Part shown: positions 1 through 7,684 of the stretch, one piece after another | Layout of the letters: each line of letters starts with the position of its first letter | How positions within the stretch are numbered: position 1 is the first letter of the stretch | DNA from: Vibrio owensii CAIM 1854 = LMG 25443 | GTDB taxonomy: Bacteria; Pseudomonadota; Gammaproteobacteria; Enterobacterales; Vibrionaceae | DNA: 34,830 nt | Assembly (NCBI RefSeq): GCF_000817815.1 | Contig: NZ_JPRD01000033.1 | Coordinates: forward strand, 1-34,830 | Reading direction: 5' to 3' | Notes under the pieces: model-generated | What the model saw: the letters and a program-made list of their open reading frames with translations, nothing else | Told to the model about the DNA's origin: nothing | Databases searched by the model: none | Made by a program: the position numbers and the translations under genes

Positions 1-1038
1 TCTTCAGGTTTCAAAATCAATAGCGCGAAAGACGACGCTGCGGGTCTTCAAATCTCGAACCGCTTGAACGTACAAAGCCGTGGCCTGGATGTGGCTGTTC
101 GTAACGCGAACGACGGTATCTCGATTGCACAAACTGCTGAAGGTGCAATGAACGAGACAACTAACATCCTACAACGTATGCGTGACCTATCTCTTCAATC
201 TGCGAACGGCTCTAACTCAAAATCTGAGCGTGTTGCGATTCAAGAAGAAGTAACGGCACTAAACGACGAACTAAACCGTATCGCTGAAACCACATCTTTC
301 GGTGGTAACCGTCTACTTAACGGTACTTACGGCACTCAGTCTTTCCAAATCGGTGCGGACAACGGTGAAGCAGTAATGCTTAACCTAAAAGACATGCGCT
401 CAGATAACAAAATGATGGGCGGCGTGAGCTACCAAGCTGAAAACGGTAAAGACAAAAACTGGAACGTTGAAGCTGGCAAAAACGACATGAAAATCAGCCT
501 GACTGACAGCTTTGGTCAGGAGCAAGAAATCAACATCAGCGCGAAAGCGGGTGACGATATCGAAGAGCTAGCGACGTACATCAACGGTCAAACTGACCTA
601 GTAAAAGCGTCAGTAGATCAAGACGGTAAACTGCAAGTTTTCGCTGGTAACAACAAAGTTGAAGGCGACGTTGAATTCTCTGGCGGCCTATCTGGTGAGC
701 TAGGTCTAAGCGACGGTAAGAAAGTAACGGTTGATACTATCGACGTAACATCAGTAGGTGGCGCACAAGAATCTGTGGCTATCATTGATGCGGCATTGAA
801 ATACGTAGACAGCCACCGTGCAGAGCTAGGTGCTTTCCAAAACCGTTTCAACCACGCAATCAGCAACTTGGATAACATCAACGAGAACGTGAACGCGTCG
901 AAGAGCCGTATCAAAGATACCGACTTCGCGAAAGAAACGACTCAAATGACCAAGTCACAAATTCTATCGCAAGCGTCAAGCTCAATCCTTGCGCAAGCGA
1001 AACAAGCGCCAAACTCAGCGCTAAGTCTTCTAGGTTAA
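1..1038 (+). CDS. flaB: Polar flagellin, 5'-truncated by window start
   Basis: Structural subunit of the polar flagellar filament, exported by the flagellar type III system and polymerised at the tip. The open frame runs from base 1 without a start, so about the first 32 residues lie outside the window, judged by alignment with the complete paralogue next door. The conserved N-terminal D0/D1 segment (SSGFKINSAKDDAAGLQ onward) and the C-terminal D0 segment ending in ALSLLG are both present. The middle (roughly codons 130-260 of the visible part) is the variable domain. A Rho-independent terminator follows closely. The symbol follows the V. parahaemolyticus order flaF-flaB-flaA-flaG. In V. cholerae the flagellins before flaG have other letters, so flagellin identity is certain and the letter is not. 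Confidence 0.93.
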   Translation, partial: SSGFKINSAKDDAAGLQISNRLNVQSRGLDVAVRNANDGISIAQTAEGAMNETTNILQRMRDLSLQSANGSNSKSERVAIQEEVTALNDELNRIAETTSFGGNRLLNGTYGTQSFQIGADNGEAVMLNLKDMRSDNKMMGGVSYQAENGKDKNWNVEAGKNDMKISLTDSFGQEQEINISAKAGDDIEELATYINGQTDLVKASVDQDGKLQVFAGNNKVEGDVEFSGGLSGELGLSDGKKVTVDTIDVTSVGGAQESVAIIDAALKYVDSHRAELGAFQNRFNHAISNLDNINENVNASKSRIKDTDFAKETTQMTKSQILSQASSSILAQAKQAPNSALSLLG

Positions 1039-1090
1039 TTTCTAACCTAAGACAAGAACCTCATTGGCTCGTGGTGAGAGATGAGCGAGT

Positions 1091-1117
1091 AAACCCAGCT
1101 TCGGCTGGGTTTTTTTA
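1091..1117 (+). terminator. Rho-independent terminator after first flagellin
   Basis: Perfect 8-bp stem AACCCAGC/GCTGGGTT with a TTCG tetraloop, followed by a run of T. It lies about 50 bases after the flagellin stop. It should separate this transcript from the next flagellin. The rest of the 1039-1337 gap holds the sigma-28 promoter and leader of the second flagellin; I see no gene in it. Confidence 0.93.
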
Positions 1118-1229
1118 TGCCCGTTTTTTAGGTTTGGATAAGCTTGAGTTACCTCCAGTTACAATATTAGAGATTCATCACACTTCAGTAAGCCAAAGAA
1201 AATAATCGCAAAAAATTGAAAATTTCTCC

Positions 1230-1256
1230 TAAAGGATATTTATAGGCCGCCGTTAA
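1230..1256 (+). promoter_or_regulatory. Sigma-28 (FliA) promoter of second flagellin
   Basis: TAAA at 1230-1233 and GCCGTTAA at 1249-1256 are separated by exactly 15 bases. This matches the FliA consensus TAAA-N15-GCCGATAA with one mismatch. A leader of about 75 bases follows, and a Shine-Dalgarno AAGGAG lies at 1325-1330, seven bases before the flagellin ATG. FliA itself is encoded at 28519-29253 in this window. Confidence 0.88.
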
Positions 1257-1337
1257 AGGGACTGAGAGAAATGAGATGTACCTAAGTGAGGTGAGAGACA
1301 CGACGGTGCATCAACTAAAGCCTTAAGGAGATCAACT

Positions 1338-2468
1338 ATGGCGATTAACGTTAATACTAACGTTTCTGCGATGACCGCACAGCGTTACCTAAACCAAGCG
1401 GCTGAAGGTCAACAAAAATCAATGGAGCGTTTGTCTTCGGGTTATAAAATCAATAGCGCGAAAGACGATGCTGCCGGTCTACAGATTTCTAACCGTTTGA
1501 ACGCACAGAGCCGTGGTCTGGACATGGCTGTGAAAAACGCGAACGACGGTATTTCTATTGCACAGGTTGCTGAAGGTGCAATGAATGAATCTACCAACAT
1601 CCTACAACGTATGCGTGACCTATCGCTTCAATCTGCGAACGGTTCGAACTCAAAATCAGAACGTGTAGCGATCCAAGAAGAAGTTACAGCACTTAACGAC
1701 GAACTAAACCGTATCGCTGAAACAACTTCATTTGGTGGTAACAAGCTTCTTAACGGTACTTACGGTACTCAATCTTTCCAAATCGGTGCGGACTCTGGTG
1801 AAGCAGTAATGCTTTCTATGGGTAACCTACGTTCTGATACTTCTACAATGGGCGGTAAGAGCTACGCAGCAGAAGATGGTAAAGACGCGTCTTGGACAGT
1901 AAGTGACAAAACTGAACTTAAGATGAGCTACACCAACAAGCAAGGTGAAGAGAAAGTGCTGACTATCAACGCGAAACAAGGCGATGATATCGAGCAGCTA
2001 GCAACTTACATCAACGGTCAGAGCGACGATGTGAAAGCATCAGTAGGTGAAGACGGTAAGCTACAAGTATTTGCTGCTTCTCAAAAAGTAACTGGCGATG
2101 TTGATTTCTCTGGCAACCTAGCAGGTGAAATTGGTTTCGGCGATGCAAAAGACGTAACAGTTAAAGATATCGACGTAACAACAGTTGCAGGTTCTCAAGA
2201 AGCGGTAGCTATCATTGATGGCGCATTAAAATCAGTAGATAGCCAACGTGCGTCTCTTGGTGCATTCCAAAACCGTTTCAATCACGCTATCAGCAATCTA
2301 GACAACATTAACGAGAACGTTAACGCGTCTAACAGTCGTATTAAAGATACTGACTACGCGAAGGAAACGACAGCAATGACTAAGTCGCAAATCCTTCAAC
2401 AAGCAAGTACTTCAATCTTGGCACAAGCGAAGCAGTCACCATCTGCAGCGCTGAGCTTGTTGGGCTAA
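1338..2468 (+). CDS. flaA: Polar flagellin (complete)
   Basis: Filament subunit of 376 residues, the usual size for Vibrio polar flagellins. Residues 1-140 are the conserved N-terminal coiled-coil region beginning MAINVNTNVSAMTAQRYLN. Residues about 175-285 are the variable outer domain. Residues about 290-376 are the C-terminal coiled coil ending ALSLLG. The ATG has an AAGGAG seven bases upstream and a sigma-28 promoter about 80 bases upstream. It is a close paralogue of the flagellin before it: the conserved ends are nearly identical and the middle differs. No terminator is visible before flaG, so read-through into flaG-fliD is possible. The name flaA follows the V. parahaemolyticus convention and is less certain than the family. 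Confidence 0.95.
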   Translation: MAINVNTNVSAMTAQRYLNQAAEGQQKSMERLSSGYKINSAKDDAAGLQISNRLNAQSRGLDMAVKNANDGISIAQVAEGAMNESTNILQRMRDLSLQSANGSNSKSERVAIQEEVTALNDELNRIAETTSFGGNKLLNGTYGTQSFQIGADSGEAVMLSMGNLRSDTSTMGGKSYAAEDGKDASWTVSDKTELKMSYTNKQGEEKVLTINAKQGDDIEQLATYINGQSDDVKASVGEDGKLQVFAASQKVTGDVDFSGNLAGEIGFGDAKDVTVKDIDVTTVAGSQEAVAIIDGALKSVDSQRASLGAFQNRFNHAISNLDNINENVNASNSRIKDTDYAKETTAMTKSQILQQASTSILAQAKQSPSAALSLLG

Positions 2469-2548
2469 TTGGGTCGACTCAGCCTAGTGATACCATCACC
2501 AAAGCGATAGACCTAATCGTTAGCTCATAAGGTGGAAGGGAGATTGTA

Positions 2549-2977
2549 ATGGAAATATCCTCCTACGTATCGAACATCCAGCCTTACGGCACACCGAGTG
2601 GCACAAAAATTGCTAAAGAAAATGGTATAGGCACGCCTAGCACAGCAAGTTCTAACGGCACCGTTCCCGTTGAAAAACCGAACGATTCCGAACGTGATCT
2701 CTCTGTTCAAGCTGCGATTGAAATGGCGGAGTCCCGCCAAGAGCTGAACAAAGAAGAACGCGAAAAAATGGTCGAGCAAATGAATGAATTTGTGAACGCC
2801 ATGAATAAAGTGGTGGCGTTTCGGGTCGATGAAGAATCGGGCCGAGACGTTGTGACGATTTACGAAGCCACAACCGGTGATGTAATTCGTCAGATCCCTG
2901 ATGAAGAAATGCTCGTGGTATTGCGTCGCCTAGCTGAGCACACAGCTAACCGCGGTTTGTTAGTTGAAAAGGTGTAA
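2549..2977 (+). CDS. flaG: FlaG family flagellar protein
   Basis: A 142-residue FlaG-family protein. The N-terminal half is low complexity and polar. The C-terminal half (about residues 70-142) is the recognisable FlaG domain: a basic helix with EREKMVEQMNEFVNAMNK, then a beta-rich part containing VVTIYEATTGDVIRQIP. Members are found next to fliD in many polarly flagellated bacteria and affect filament length, but their biochemical role is not well defined. The ATG has GGGAG upstream. It sits 81 bases after flaA and 20 bases before the fliD start, consistent with co-transcription of flaG-fliD-flaI-fliS. Confidence 0.9.
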   Translation: MEISSYVSNIQPYGTPSGTKIAKENGIGTPSTASSNGTVPVEKPNDSERDLSVQAAIEMAESRQELNKEEREKMVEQMNEFVNAMNKVVAFRVDEESGRDVVTIYEATTGDVIRQIPDEEMLVVLRRLAEHTANRGLLVEKV

Positions 2978-2997
2978 GTCGTTTTTGAGGTGATTTG

Positions 2998-5010
2998 ATG
3001 AGTTTAGGCCCTTTGGGGATGTCTGGCGGCATGGATATCAATTCCATGGTCAGCAAAATTGTAGATGCCGAGCGTGTGCCAAAGCAGCAACGCATCGACA
3101 ACGAGCGCGCGACAATTGACGCCAGCATCAGTGCCTATGGGCGACTCAGAGAATCGTTGGATACGATGAAAAACCTCATGGCGAATTTTCGTCAGGAGAA
3201 GGCTTTTGCCGTTCGTACGGTAGAAACCACCGATGATAAAATCGTATCCGCAACCGCAACTACTGACGCTATAGCCGGTAAGTATGCTATCGATGTGTTG
3301 CAGCTTGCACAGAGCCATAAAGTGGCTTCTGACGTTTTGCCAGAAGACGCTAAGTTTGGAGCTGGTAAGCTGCAGATTTCTCTTGGTGATGACACCTTCG
3401 ACGTTAATGTCCGTTCTAGCTCCAAGCTAGTTGATGTCGTTCGTGGAATTAACGGCGCTAAGGATAACCCTGGCGTACGTGCTTCCGTAATTAACGACGT
3501 AGAAGGGCCGCGTTTGATCCTTGCCTCAAACCTTTCAGGCAAGGACCATCAAATCAAAGTCAGTGTGGATGCCGAAGCCGGTAACCCTCTGAAACATTTC
3601 GAATACAAAACTCTGGAAGACCGAGTGAACGCGCTTGAAGAAGCTCGTGAAGCGGCTGAAGCCGTACTTGGACCTCTGAAAGAACCAGAATCAAAGACCG
3701 ATGCAGACCAATCTGAACAGGTGGATGCAGACGGCAATCCTATACCTCCTGAAGAACAAAAAACGGTAGAGAATTCGCAAGATGGCGCAGCGGATGAACC
3801 GATCTCTGCAGCTGGTGCCGCTGCGGCGAAAGCAGGGCAAGAAGCAATTGATGCTGCCAATAAACGAGCGGGTATGCGCCCGCAAGACAGTATCCCAGGT
3901 TGGACTGAAACCGCTTCTGGTACACTCCTCGATTCTTATCGTCCACCAGAATTAGAGTTGGACGAAGAAGCCATTGCTAAAGCTCCAGACGTACCAGGTT
4001 GGAACAATGCTGTCTCTGGTACGCTGACCGATTCGTACGTGACAACCAAAGAAGCCAAGCAACAGCTCGAACAAGAGAAAGCTGAAATCGAGCAAAAGAT
4101 TGCCGATGAAAACCAAGAGCTTGACCAAAAAGTTGAGCGTGGCGAGTTAACGGAAGAGCAAGCGAAACAAATCCATCGCGCCAAGCTCGAGCCTGAAGAG
4201 CGTGAGCGTCTTGAGAAGATCGACGTTGCAGAAGCCAAAATCGTAGAAGCGCAAAAGGCCTTTGAAGTGTATTCAGGCATGACTGAAGTGCAAGCGGGTC
4301 AGGATTCGCAAGTGATGCTTGATGGCGTTGCACAGCTCTCGAGCCATAACAACGTGATTGAAGACGCCATTGAAGGTGTAAACCTCACGTTGAAAGGTAA
4401 ATCCGAACTGGGTAAGCCGCCAGCTGAAATTGGTGTTGAGTACGATCGCCAAAGCGTTCGTGCAGACATCGAAAATTTCGTTTCTGCGTACAACTCGTTC
4501 TACCAAACCTCAAAAGCGCTCGCTAGCGTCGATCCGACAACAGGCCAGAAAGGTCCGCTTGCGGGCGATAGCACAGTACGTAACGCTGATGCGCGCCTCA
4601 AATCGGTGTTCTCAACATCCATTGAGAAAGCCCCAGAAGATCTGAAATCCTTAACTGAGTTCGGTATTACCACCACTCGCCAAGGTTCGTTGGAAATCAA
4701 TTACGACATGTTGGATCGCCAACTGAACAACAACTTTAACGAGTTAGAGAAGTTCTTCGGCGGCAACACAGGTTTTGCTAAACGTGTGGAAGATGCGATT
4801 CAAGGCATCACGGGCGTCACGGGCAGTATCCGTACTAGTGAAAAGAGCCTGACAGAACAGAACTACAGATTGGGCGATGACCAAGCTGCATTAGATCGCC
4901 GCATGGACAGTTTAGAAAAACGTACCCACGCAAAATTTGCTGCAATGCAAGATGCCACAGGCAAGATGCAAGGGCAGTTGGGGGCGTTGATGAACGCGCT
5001 GGGTCAATAG
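2998..5010 (+). CDS. fliD: Flagellar filament cap protein FliD, enlarged
   Basis: Cap protein (HAP2; FlaH in V. parahaemolyticus) that sits on the filament tip and folds incoming flagellin. I chose the ATG at 2998 because GAGG at 2987-2990 is seven bases away; a TTG directly before it (2995) is too close. The product is 670 residues, against about 450-470 in enterics. The N-terminal FliD_N part (about 1-120) and C-terminal FliD_C part (about 425-670) look normal. The excess lies at about residues 200-420: an acidic, alanine-rich stretch, a duplicated 16-residue motif (299-314 and 332-347), and a charged predicted coiled coil (about 350-420). Its stop abuts the flaI start. Confidence 0.95.
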   Translation: MSLGPLGMSGGMDINSMVSKIVDAERVPKQQRIDNERATIDASISAYGRLRESLDTMKNLMANFRQEKAFAVRTVETTDDKIVSATATTDAIAGKYAIDVLQLAQSHKVASDVLPEDAKFGAGKLQISLGDDTFDVNVRSSSKLVDVVRGINGAKDNPGVRASVINDVEGPRLILASNLSGKDHQIKVSVDAEAGNPLKHFEYKTLEDRVNALEEAREAAEAVLGPLKEPESKTDADQSEQVDADGNPIPPEEQKTVENSQDGAADEPISAAGAAAAKAGQEAIDAANKRAGMRPQDSIPGWTETASGTLLDSYRPPELELDEEAIAKAPDVPGWNNAVSGTLTDSYVTTKEAKQQLEQEKAEIEQKIADENQELDQKVERGELTEEQAKQIHRAKLEPEERERLEKIDVAEAKIVEAQKAFEVYSGMTEVQAGQDSQVMLDGVAQLSSHNNVIEDAIEGVNLTLKGKSELGKPPAEIGVEYDRQSVRADIENFVSAYNSFYQTSKALASVDPTTGQKGPLAGDSTVRNADARLKSVFSTSIEKAPEDLKSLTEFGITTTRQGSLEINYDMLDRQLNNNFNELEKFFGGNTGFAKRVEDAIQGITGVTGSIRTSEKSLTEQNYRLGDDQAALDRRMDSLEKRTHAKFAAMQDATGKMQGQLGALMNALGQ

Positions 5011-5316
5011 ATGAAAAACGAGCTCATTGAAATTAGTGATATTGATCATCTAATTACGCAAGAACTGGAAAAAGTCAACTTTAACGCTGAAGAAATTCAA
5101 CATTTGGTCGATATCAGGGAACAGTTATTGCTAAACCTGTTAATCATTGTTGAAAGTAATCCATCGATTAAGCAGGAAACAGAGTGGCAAGACTTGCTCA
5201 TTCGTACCAAAAGAATTGTAGAGCTGATGCAAAACGAGACCACTAATGTTGGTAAAGAGCTTCATAAGTTCCGTTATGGTCAACGTTCGCTTCAACAGTA
5301 CAAAAAATTTATATAA
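5011..5316 (+). CDS. flaI: FlaI, small FliT-like flagellar chaperone candidate
   Basis: A 101-residue, mainly helical, acidic protein whose ATG follows the fliD stop codon with no gap, implying translational coupling. Position and size match FlaI of Vibrio. In enterics the gene near this position, fliT, encodes the FliD export chaperone, so a FliD chaperone role is a reasonable inference from context. I see no motif that proves it. Confidence 0.8.
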   Translation: MKNELIEISDIDHLITQELEKVNFNAEEIQHLVDIREQLLLNLLIIVESNPSIKQETEWQDLLIRTKRIVELMQNETTNVGKELHKFRYGQRSLQQYKKFI

Positions 5317-5328
5317 AAGAGGAATACT

Positions 5329-5739
5329 ATGCGCGGTTCTTTGCAAGCATACAAAAAGGTATCAGTCGACAGCCAATTGAGCGCGGCTTCTCCGCACAAA
5401 GTTATTCAAATGCTAATGGCGGGTGCAATTGAGCGTCTGATCCAAGGTAAAGCAGCAATGCAAGCAGGCAACATTCCTGCAAAAGGTGAGCGTCTGGGTA
5501 AAGCGTTGGACATCATCATCGCACTGCGCAGCGGTCTGTCTATGGACGACGGTGGTGATATTGCATCAAACTTAGATTCACTTTACGAGTTCATGATCAC
5601 TCAGATCTCGACAGCGAACCACCAAAACGATCCTCAACCTATCGATGACGTTATCGACATTATTCGTGAAATCAAATCAGCTTGGGACCTGATCCCAACT
5701 GAGTTTCACAACTTAACGGCCGCTGAAGTAGGCATTTAA
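5329..5739 (+). CDS. fliS: Flagellin export chaperone FliS
   Basis: A 136-residue FliS (FlaJ in V. parahaemolyticus). FliS binds the C-terminal D0 region of flagellin in the cytoplasm and keeps it from polymerising before export. Family features are visible: an N-terminal YKKVSVDSQLSAASPHKVIQML segment, the glycine before IERLIQGK, and a helical body. AAGAGG lies six bases before the ATG and the gene is 12 bases after flaI. It is the last gene of the flaG-fliD-flaI-fliS group, and hairpins follow at 5748-5778 and 5874-5904. Confidence 0.94.
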   Translation: MRGSLQAYKKVSVDSQLSAASPHKVIQMLMAGAIERLIQGKAAMQAGNIPAKGERLGKALDIIIALRSGLSMDDGGDIASNLDSLYEFMITQISTANHQNDPQPIDDVIDIIREIKSAWDLIPTEFHNLTAAEVGI

Positions 5740-5747
5740 TAGATAAA

Positions 5748-5778
5748 ACAATACCTCACTTATCTGGTCGGGTATTGT
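5748..5778 (+). other. Hairpin just after fliS
   Basis: Perfect 8-bp inverted repeat ACAATACC (5748-5755) and GGTATTGT (5771-5778) with a 15-base loop. No T run follows, so it is not a standard intrinsic terminator. It could protect the mRNA 3' end or help Rho-independent termination at the next hairpin. Confidence 0.45.
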
Positions 5779-5873
5779 GTCTGATTGCACAGAAAGTCGT
5801 TCAGTAAAGTTACAATCAAGCTCACACCTCTTTATTACTTGGTTGCCTTATTTTTTTATTCAAATAAAATAGA

Positions 5874-5904
5874 AGTCATTAGTGGCCCCTAATGGCTTTT
5901 TTTT
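5874..5904 (+). terminator. Terminator between fliS and flrA
   Basis: Nine-base arms AGTCATTAG (5874-5882) and CTAATGGCT (5889-5897) pair with one G-U, a six-base loop and a following T run (5898-5904). This separates the structural operon from the flrA regulator transcript. Confidence 0.85.
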
Positions 5905-5936
5905 GTTGCTGATTTTCCTATTTTGTCTATCGTTAA

Positions 5937-5964
5937 TTGAGAGTGGTTCCACCTTTCTTACACT
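5937..5964 (+). promoter_or_regulatory. Candidate sigma-70 promoter of flrA, with overlapping dyad
   Basis: TTGAGA (5937-5942) and TACACT (5959-5964) with a 16-base spacer are a fair -35/-10 pair ahead of flrA, which sits at the top of the flagellar hierarchy and should use the housekeeping sigma. A 7-bp inverted repeat AATTGAG (5935-5941) and CTCAATT (5963-5969) brackets the same element and could be an operator. No sigma-54 or sigma-28 signature was found before flrA. The call rests on motif inspection only. Confidence 0.4.
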
Positions 5965-6025
5965 CAATTGCGCAAATCAAGGTCTGGCCGCAACACACCC
6001 ATAATAAAGGCAATCATTCTTACTT

Positions 6026-7492
6026 ATGCAAGGTTTGGCAAAGCTGCTTGTAATCGATGACGATGCACCAAGTCGTTTGAATATAAGCAATATATTGGAA
6101 TTTGTTGGAGAAAGTTGCGAAGCTGTCAGTTCTGATCAGCTAGGCGATGTAGACTGGTCTAGCGTTTGGTCAGGTTGCATTGTTGGTAACATCTCTGCAG
6201 GTCGTGCTGCGACAGCGGTGATGACCCACCTCAACGAAGCGTACCATATCCCCCTTCTGGTTCTGGGTTCTTTCCCATTACCTGTTGATGACTTGCCAAA
6301 TTTTGTCGGTGAATTAGAACAACCTTTAAACTACCCACAACTTAGCGAAGCGTTACGTCACTGCAAAGACTTCCTTGGTCGCAAAGGCGTTAATGTCGTC
6401 GCAAGCGCGCGCAAAAATACCCTTTTCCGTAGCCTTGTTGGCCAAAGCCGAGGCATTCAAGAAGTTCGTCATTTGATCGAACAAGTATCGGGCACAGAAG
6501 CAAATGTGCTGATCTTGGGTGAGTCTGGCACGGGTAAAGAAGTCGTCGCACGTAACATTCACTACCATTCTGCCTATCGCAATGGTCCGTTTGTGCCAAT
6601 CAACTGTGGCGCGATCCCACCAGAGCTTCTGGAAAGTGAGCTGTTTGGTCATGAGAAAGGTGCGTTCACTGGCGCGTTGACCTCACGTAAAGGCCGTTTT
6701 GAATTAGCCGAGGGTGGTACGATCTTCCTTGATGAGATTGGTGATATGCCAATGTCGATGCAAGTGAAGTTGCTGCGTGTTCTGCAAGAGCGTTGTTTTG
6801 AGCGCGTAGGTGGCAACACCACAATCAAAGTAAACGTTCGTGTTGTAGCCGCAACGCACCGCGATCTAGAAACCATGATCGACGACGGCACGTTCCGTGA
6901 AGACCTTTTCTACCGCTTGAATGTGTTCCCAATCGAGATGCCTGCGCTAAAAGCGCGTAAGCAAGACATTCCTTTGTTGCTACAAGAGCTAATGACGCGC
7001 TTAGAAGCAGAAGGCGGACAACCAATTTGCTTCACTCCTCGTGCGATTAACTCGTTGATGGAACACAACTGGCCGGGTAACGTTCGTGAACTTGCCAACC
7101 TTGTCGAACGCATGATCATTCTCTACCCAAACAGTTTGGTTGACGTAAACCATCTGCCGACCAAGTACCGTTACAGTGATATTCCTGAGTTCCAACCAGA
7201 AGGTAACCCATTTACTTCGGTTGAAGAACAAGAGCGCGACGTGTTCCAAGACATCTTCTCTGAGAACTTCAGTTTTGAAGATCAAAGCGATCTGGACCAC
7301 AACATGAATGCCCCTCAAGCTTTACCGCCAGAAGGCGTGAACTTGAAAGAGCTTCTGGCCGATATGGAAGTCAACATGATCAGCCAAGCGTTAGAAGCGC
7401 AAGGTGGTGTCGTAGCAAGAGCTGCTGACATGCTGGGTATGCGACGCACGACTTTGGTGGAGAAGATGCGCAAATACAACCTACAACGCTAG
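6026..7492 (+). CDS. flrA: FlrA (FlaK), sigma-54-dependent master flagellar activator
   Basis: Class I regulator that activates sigma-54 promoters of flrBC and early flagellar operons; 488 residues. The N-terminal FleQ-type receiver-like domain (1-125) has VIDDDA but no aspartate in the expected phosphoacceptor strand (CIVGN, 51-55), so it is probably not phosphorylated. The AAA+ domain has Walker A GESGTGKE (165-172), the sigma-54 contact loop GAFTGA (212-217) and GNVREL (351-356). The Fis-type helix-turn-helix is at about 456-488. Arginines at 135 and 176 coincide with the residues reported to bind c-di-GMP in V. cholerae FlrA. It is monocistronic by context. The ATG has only a weak AAAGG 15 bases upstream, so translation may be poor. 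Confidence 0.95.
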   Translation: MQGLAKLLVIDDDAPSRLNISNILEFVGESCEAVSSDQLGDVDWSSVWSGCIVGNISAGRAATAVMTHLNEAYHIPLLVLGSFPLPVDDLPNFVGELEQPLNYPQLSEALRHCKDFLGRKGVNVVASARKNTLFRSLVGQSRGIQEVRHLIEQVSGTEANVLILGESGTGKEVVARNIHYHSAYRNGPFVPINCGAIPPELLESELFGHEKGAFTGALTSRKGRFELAEGGTIFLDEIGDMPMSMQVKLLRVLQERCFERVGGNTTIKVNVRVVAATHRDLETMIDDGTFREDLFYRLNVFPIEMPALKARKQDIPLLLQELMTRLEAEGGQPICFTPRAINSLMEHNWPGNVRELANLVERMIILYPNSLVDVNHLPTKYRYSDIPEFQPEGNPFTSVEEQERDVFQDIFSENFSFEDQSDLDHNMNAPQALPPEGVNLKELLADMEVNMISQALEAQGGVVARAADMLGMRRTTLVEKMRKYNLQR

Positions 7493-7611
7493 GTTTTATC
7501 TGACACCGAAGTAAGCACTTTCCATTGCGCTTGTTATCTTCTCCGACAAGAAAAGCGCACTTTTCCTAGTGTCAACTTCTTGTCGTTAGTATAACGCTAT
7601 GATAAATATAG

Positions 7612-7650
7612 AAAATAGCTTGGTACGCTAATTGCTTACCAAGCTATTTT
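7612..7650 (+). promoter_or_regulatory. Sigma-54 promoter of flrBC inside a perfect 14-bp palindrome
   Basis: TTGGTACGCTAATTGCT (7620-7636) matches the -24/-12 consensus, with GG (7622-7623) and GC (7634-7635) exactly 10 bases apart. The element lies in an inverted repeat whose 14-base arms (7612-7625 and 7637-7650) are perfect complements around an 11-base centre. The -24 half is in the left arm and the -12 half is the centre. The RNA form would be a strong hairpin followed by TTTTT at 7653-7657, so it may also end the flrA message. FlrA control is inferred from V. cholerae. Confidence 0.85.
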
Positions 7651-7684
7651 AGTTTTTAAATGGCGATATTTCGACAGGCAGTGA

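Noticed and set aside
64..66. TTG at 64 as start of the first flagellin
   Set aside because: The frame is open from base 1 and the conserved flagellin N-terminal sequence lies before this codon, so the gene is cut by the window edge.
3549..4333. Several minus-strand frames of 60-118 codons opposite fliD
   Set aside because: Ser/Ala-rich low-complexity products, as expected opposite the repetitive acidic FliD coding region; no independent support.
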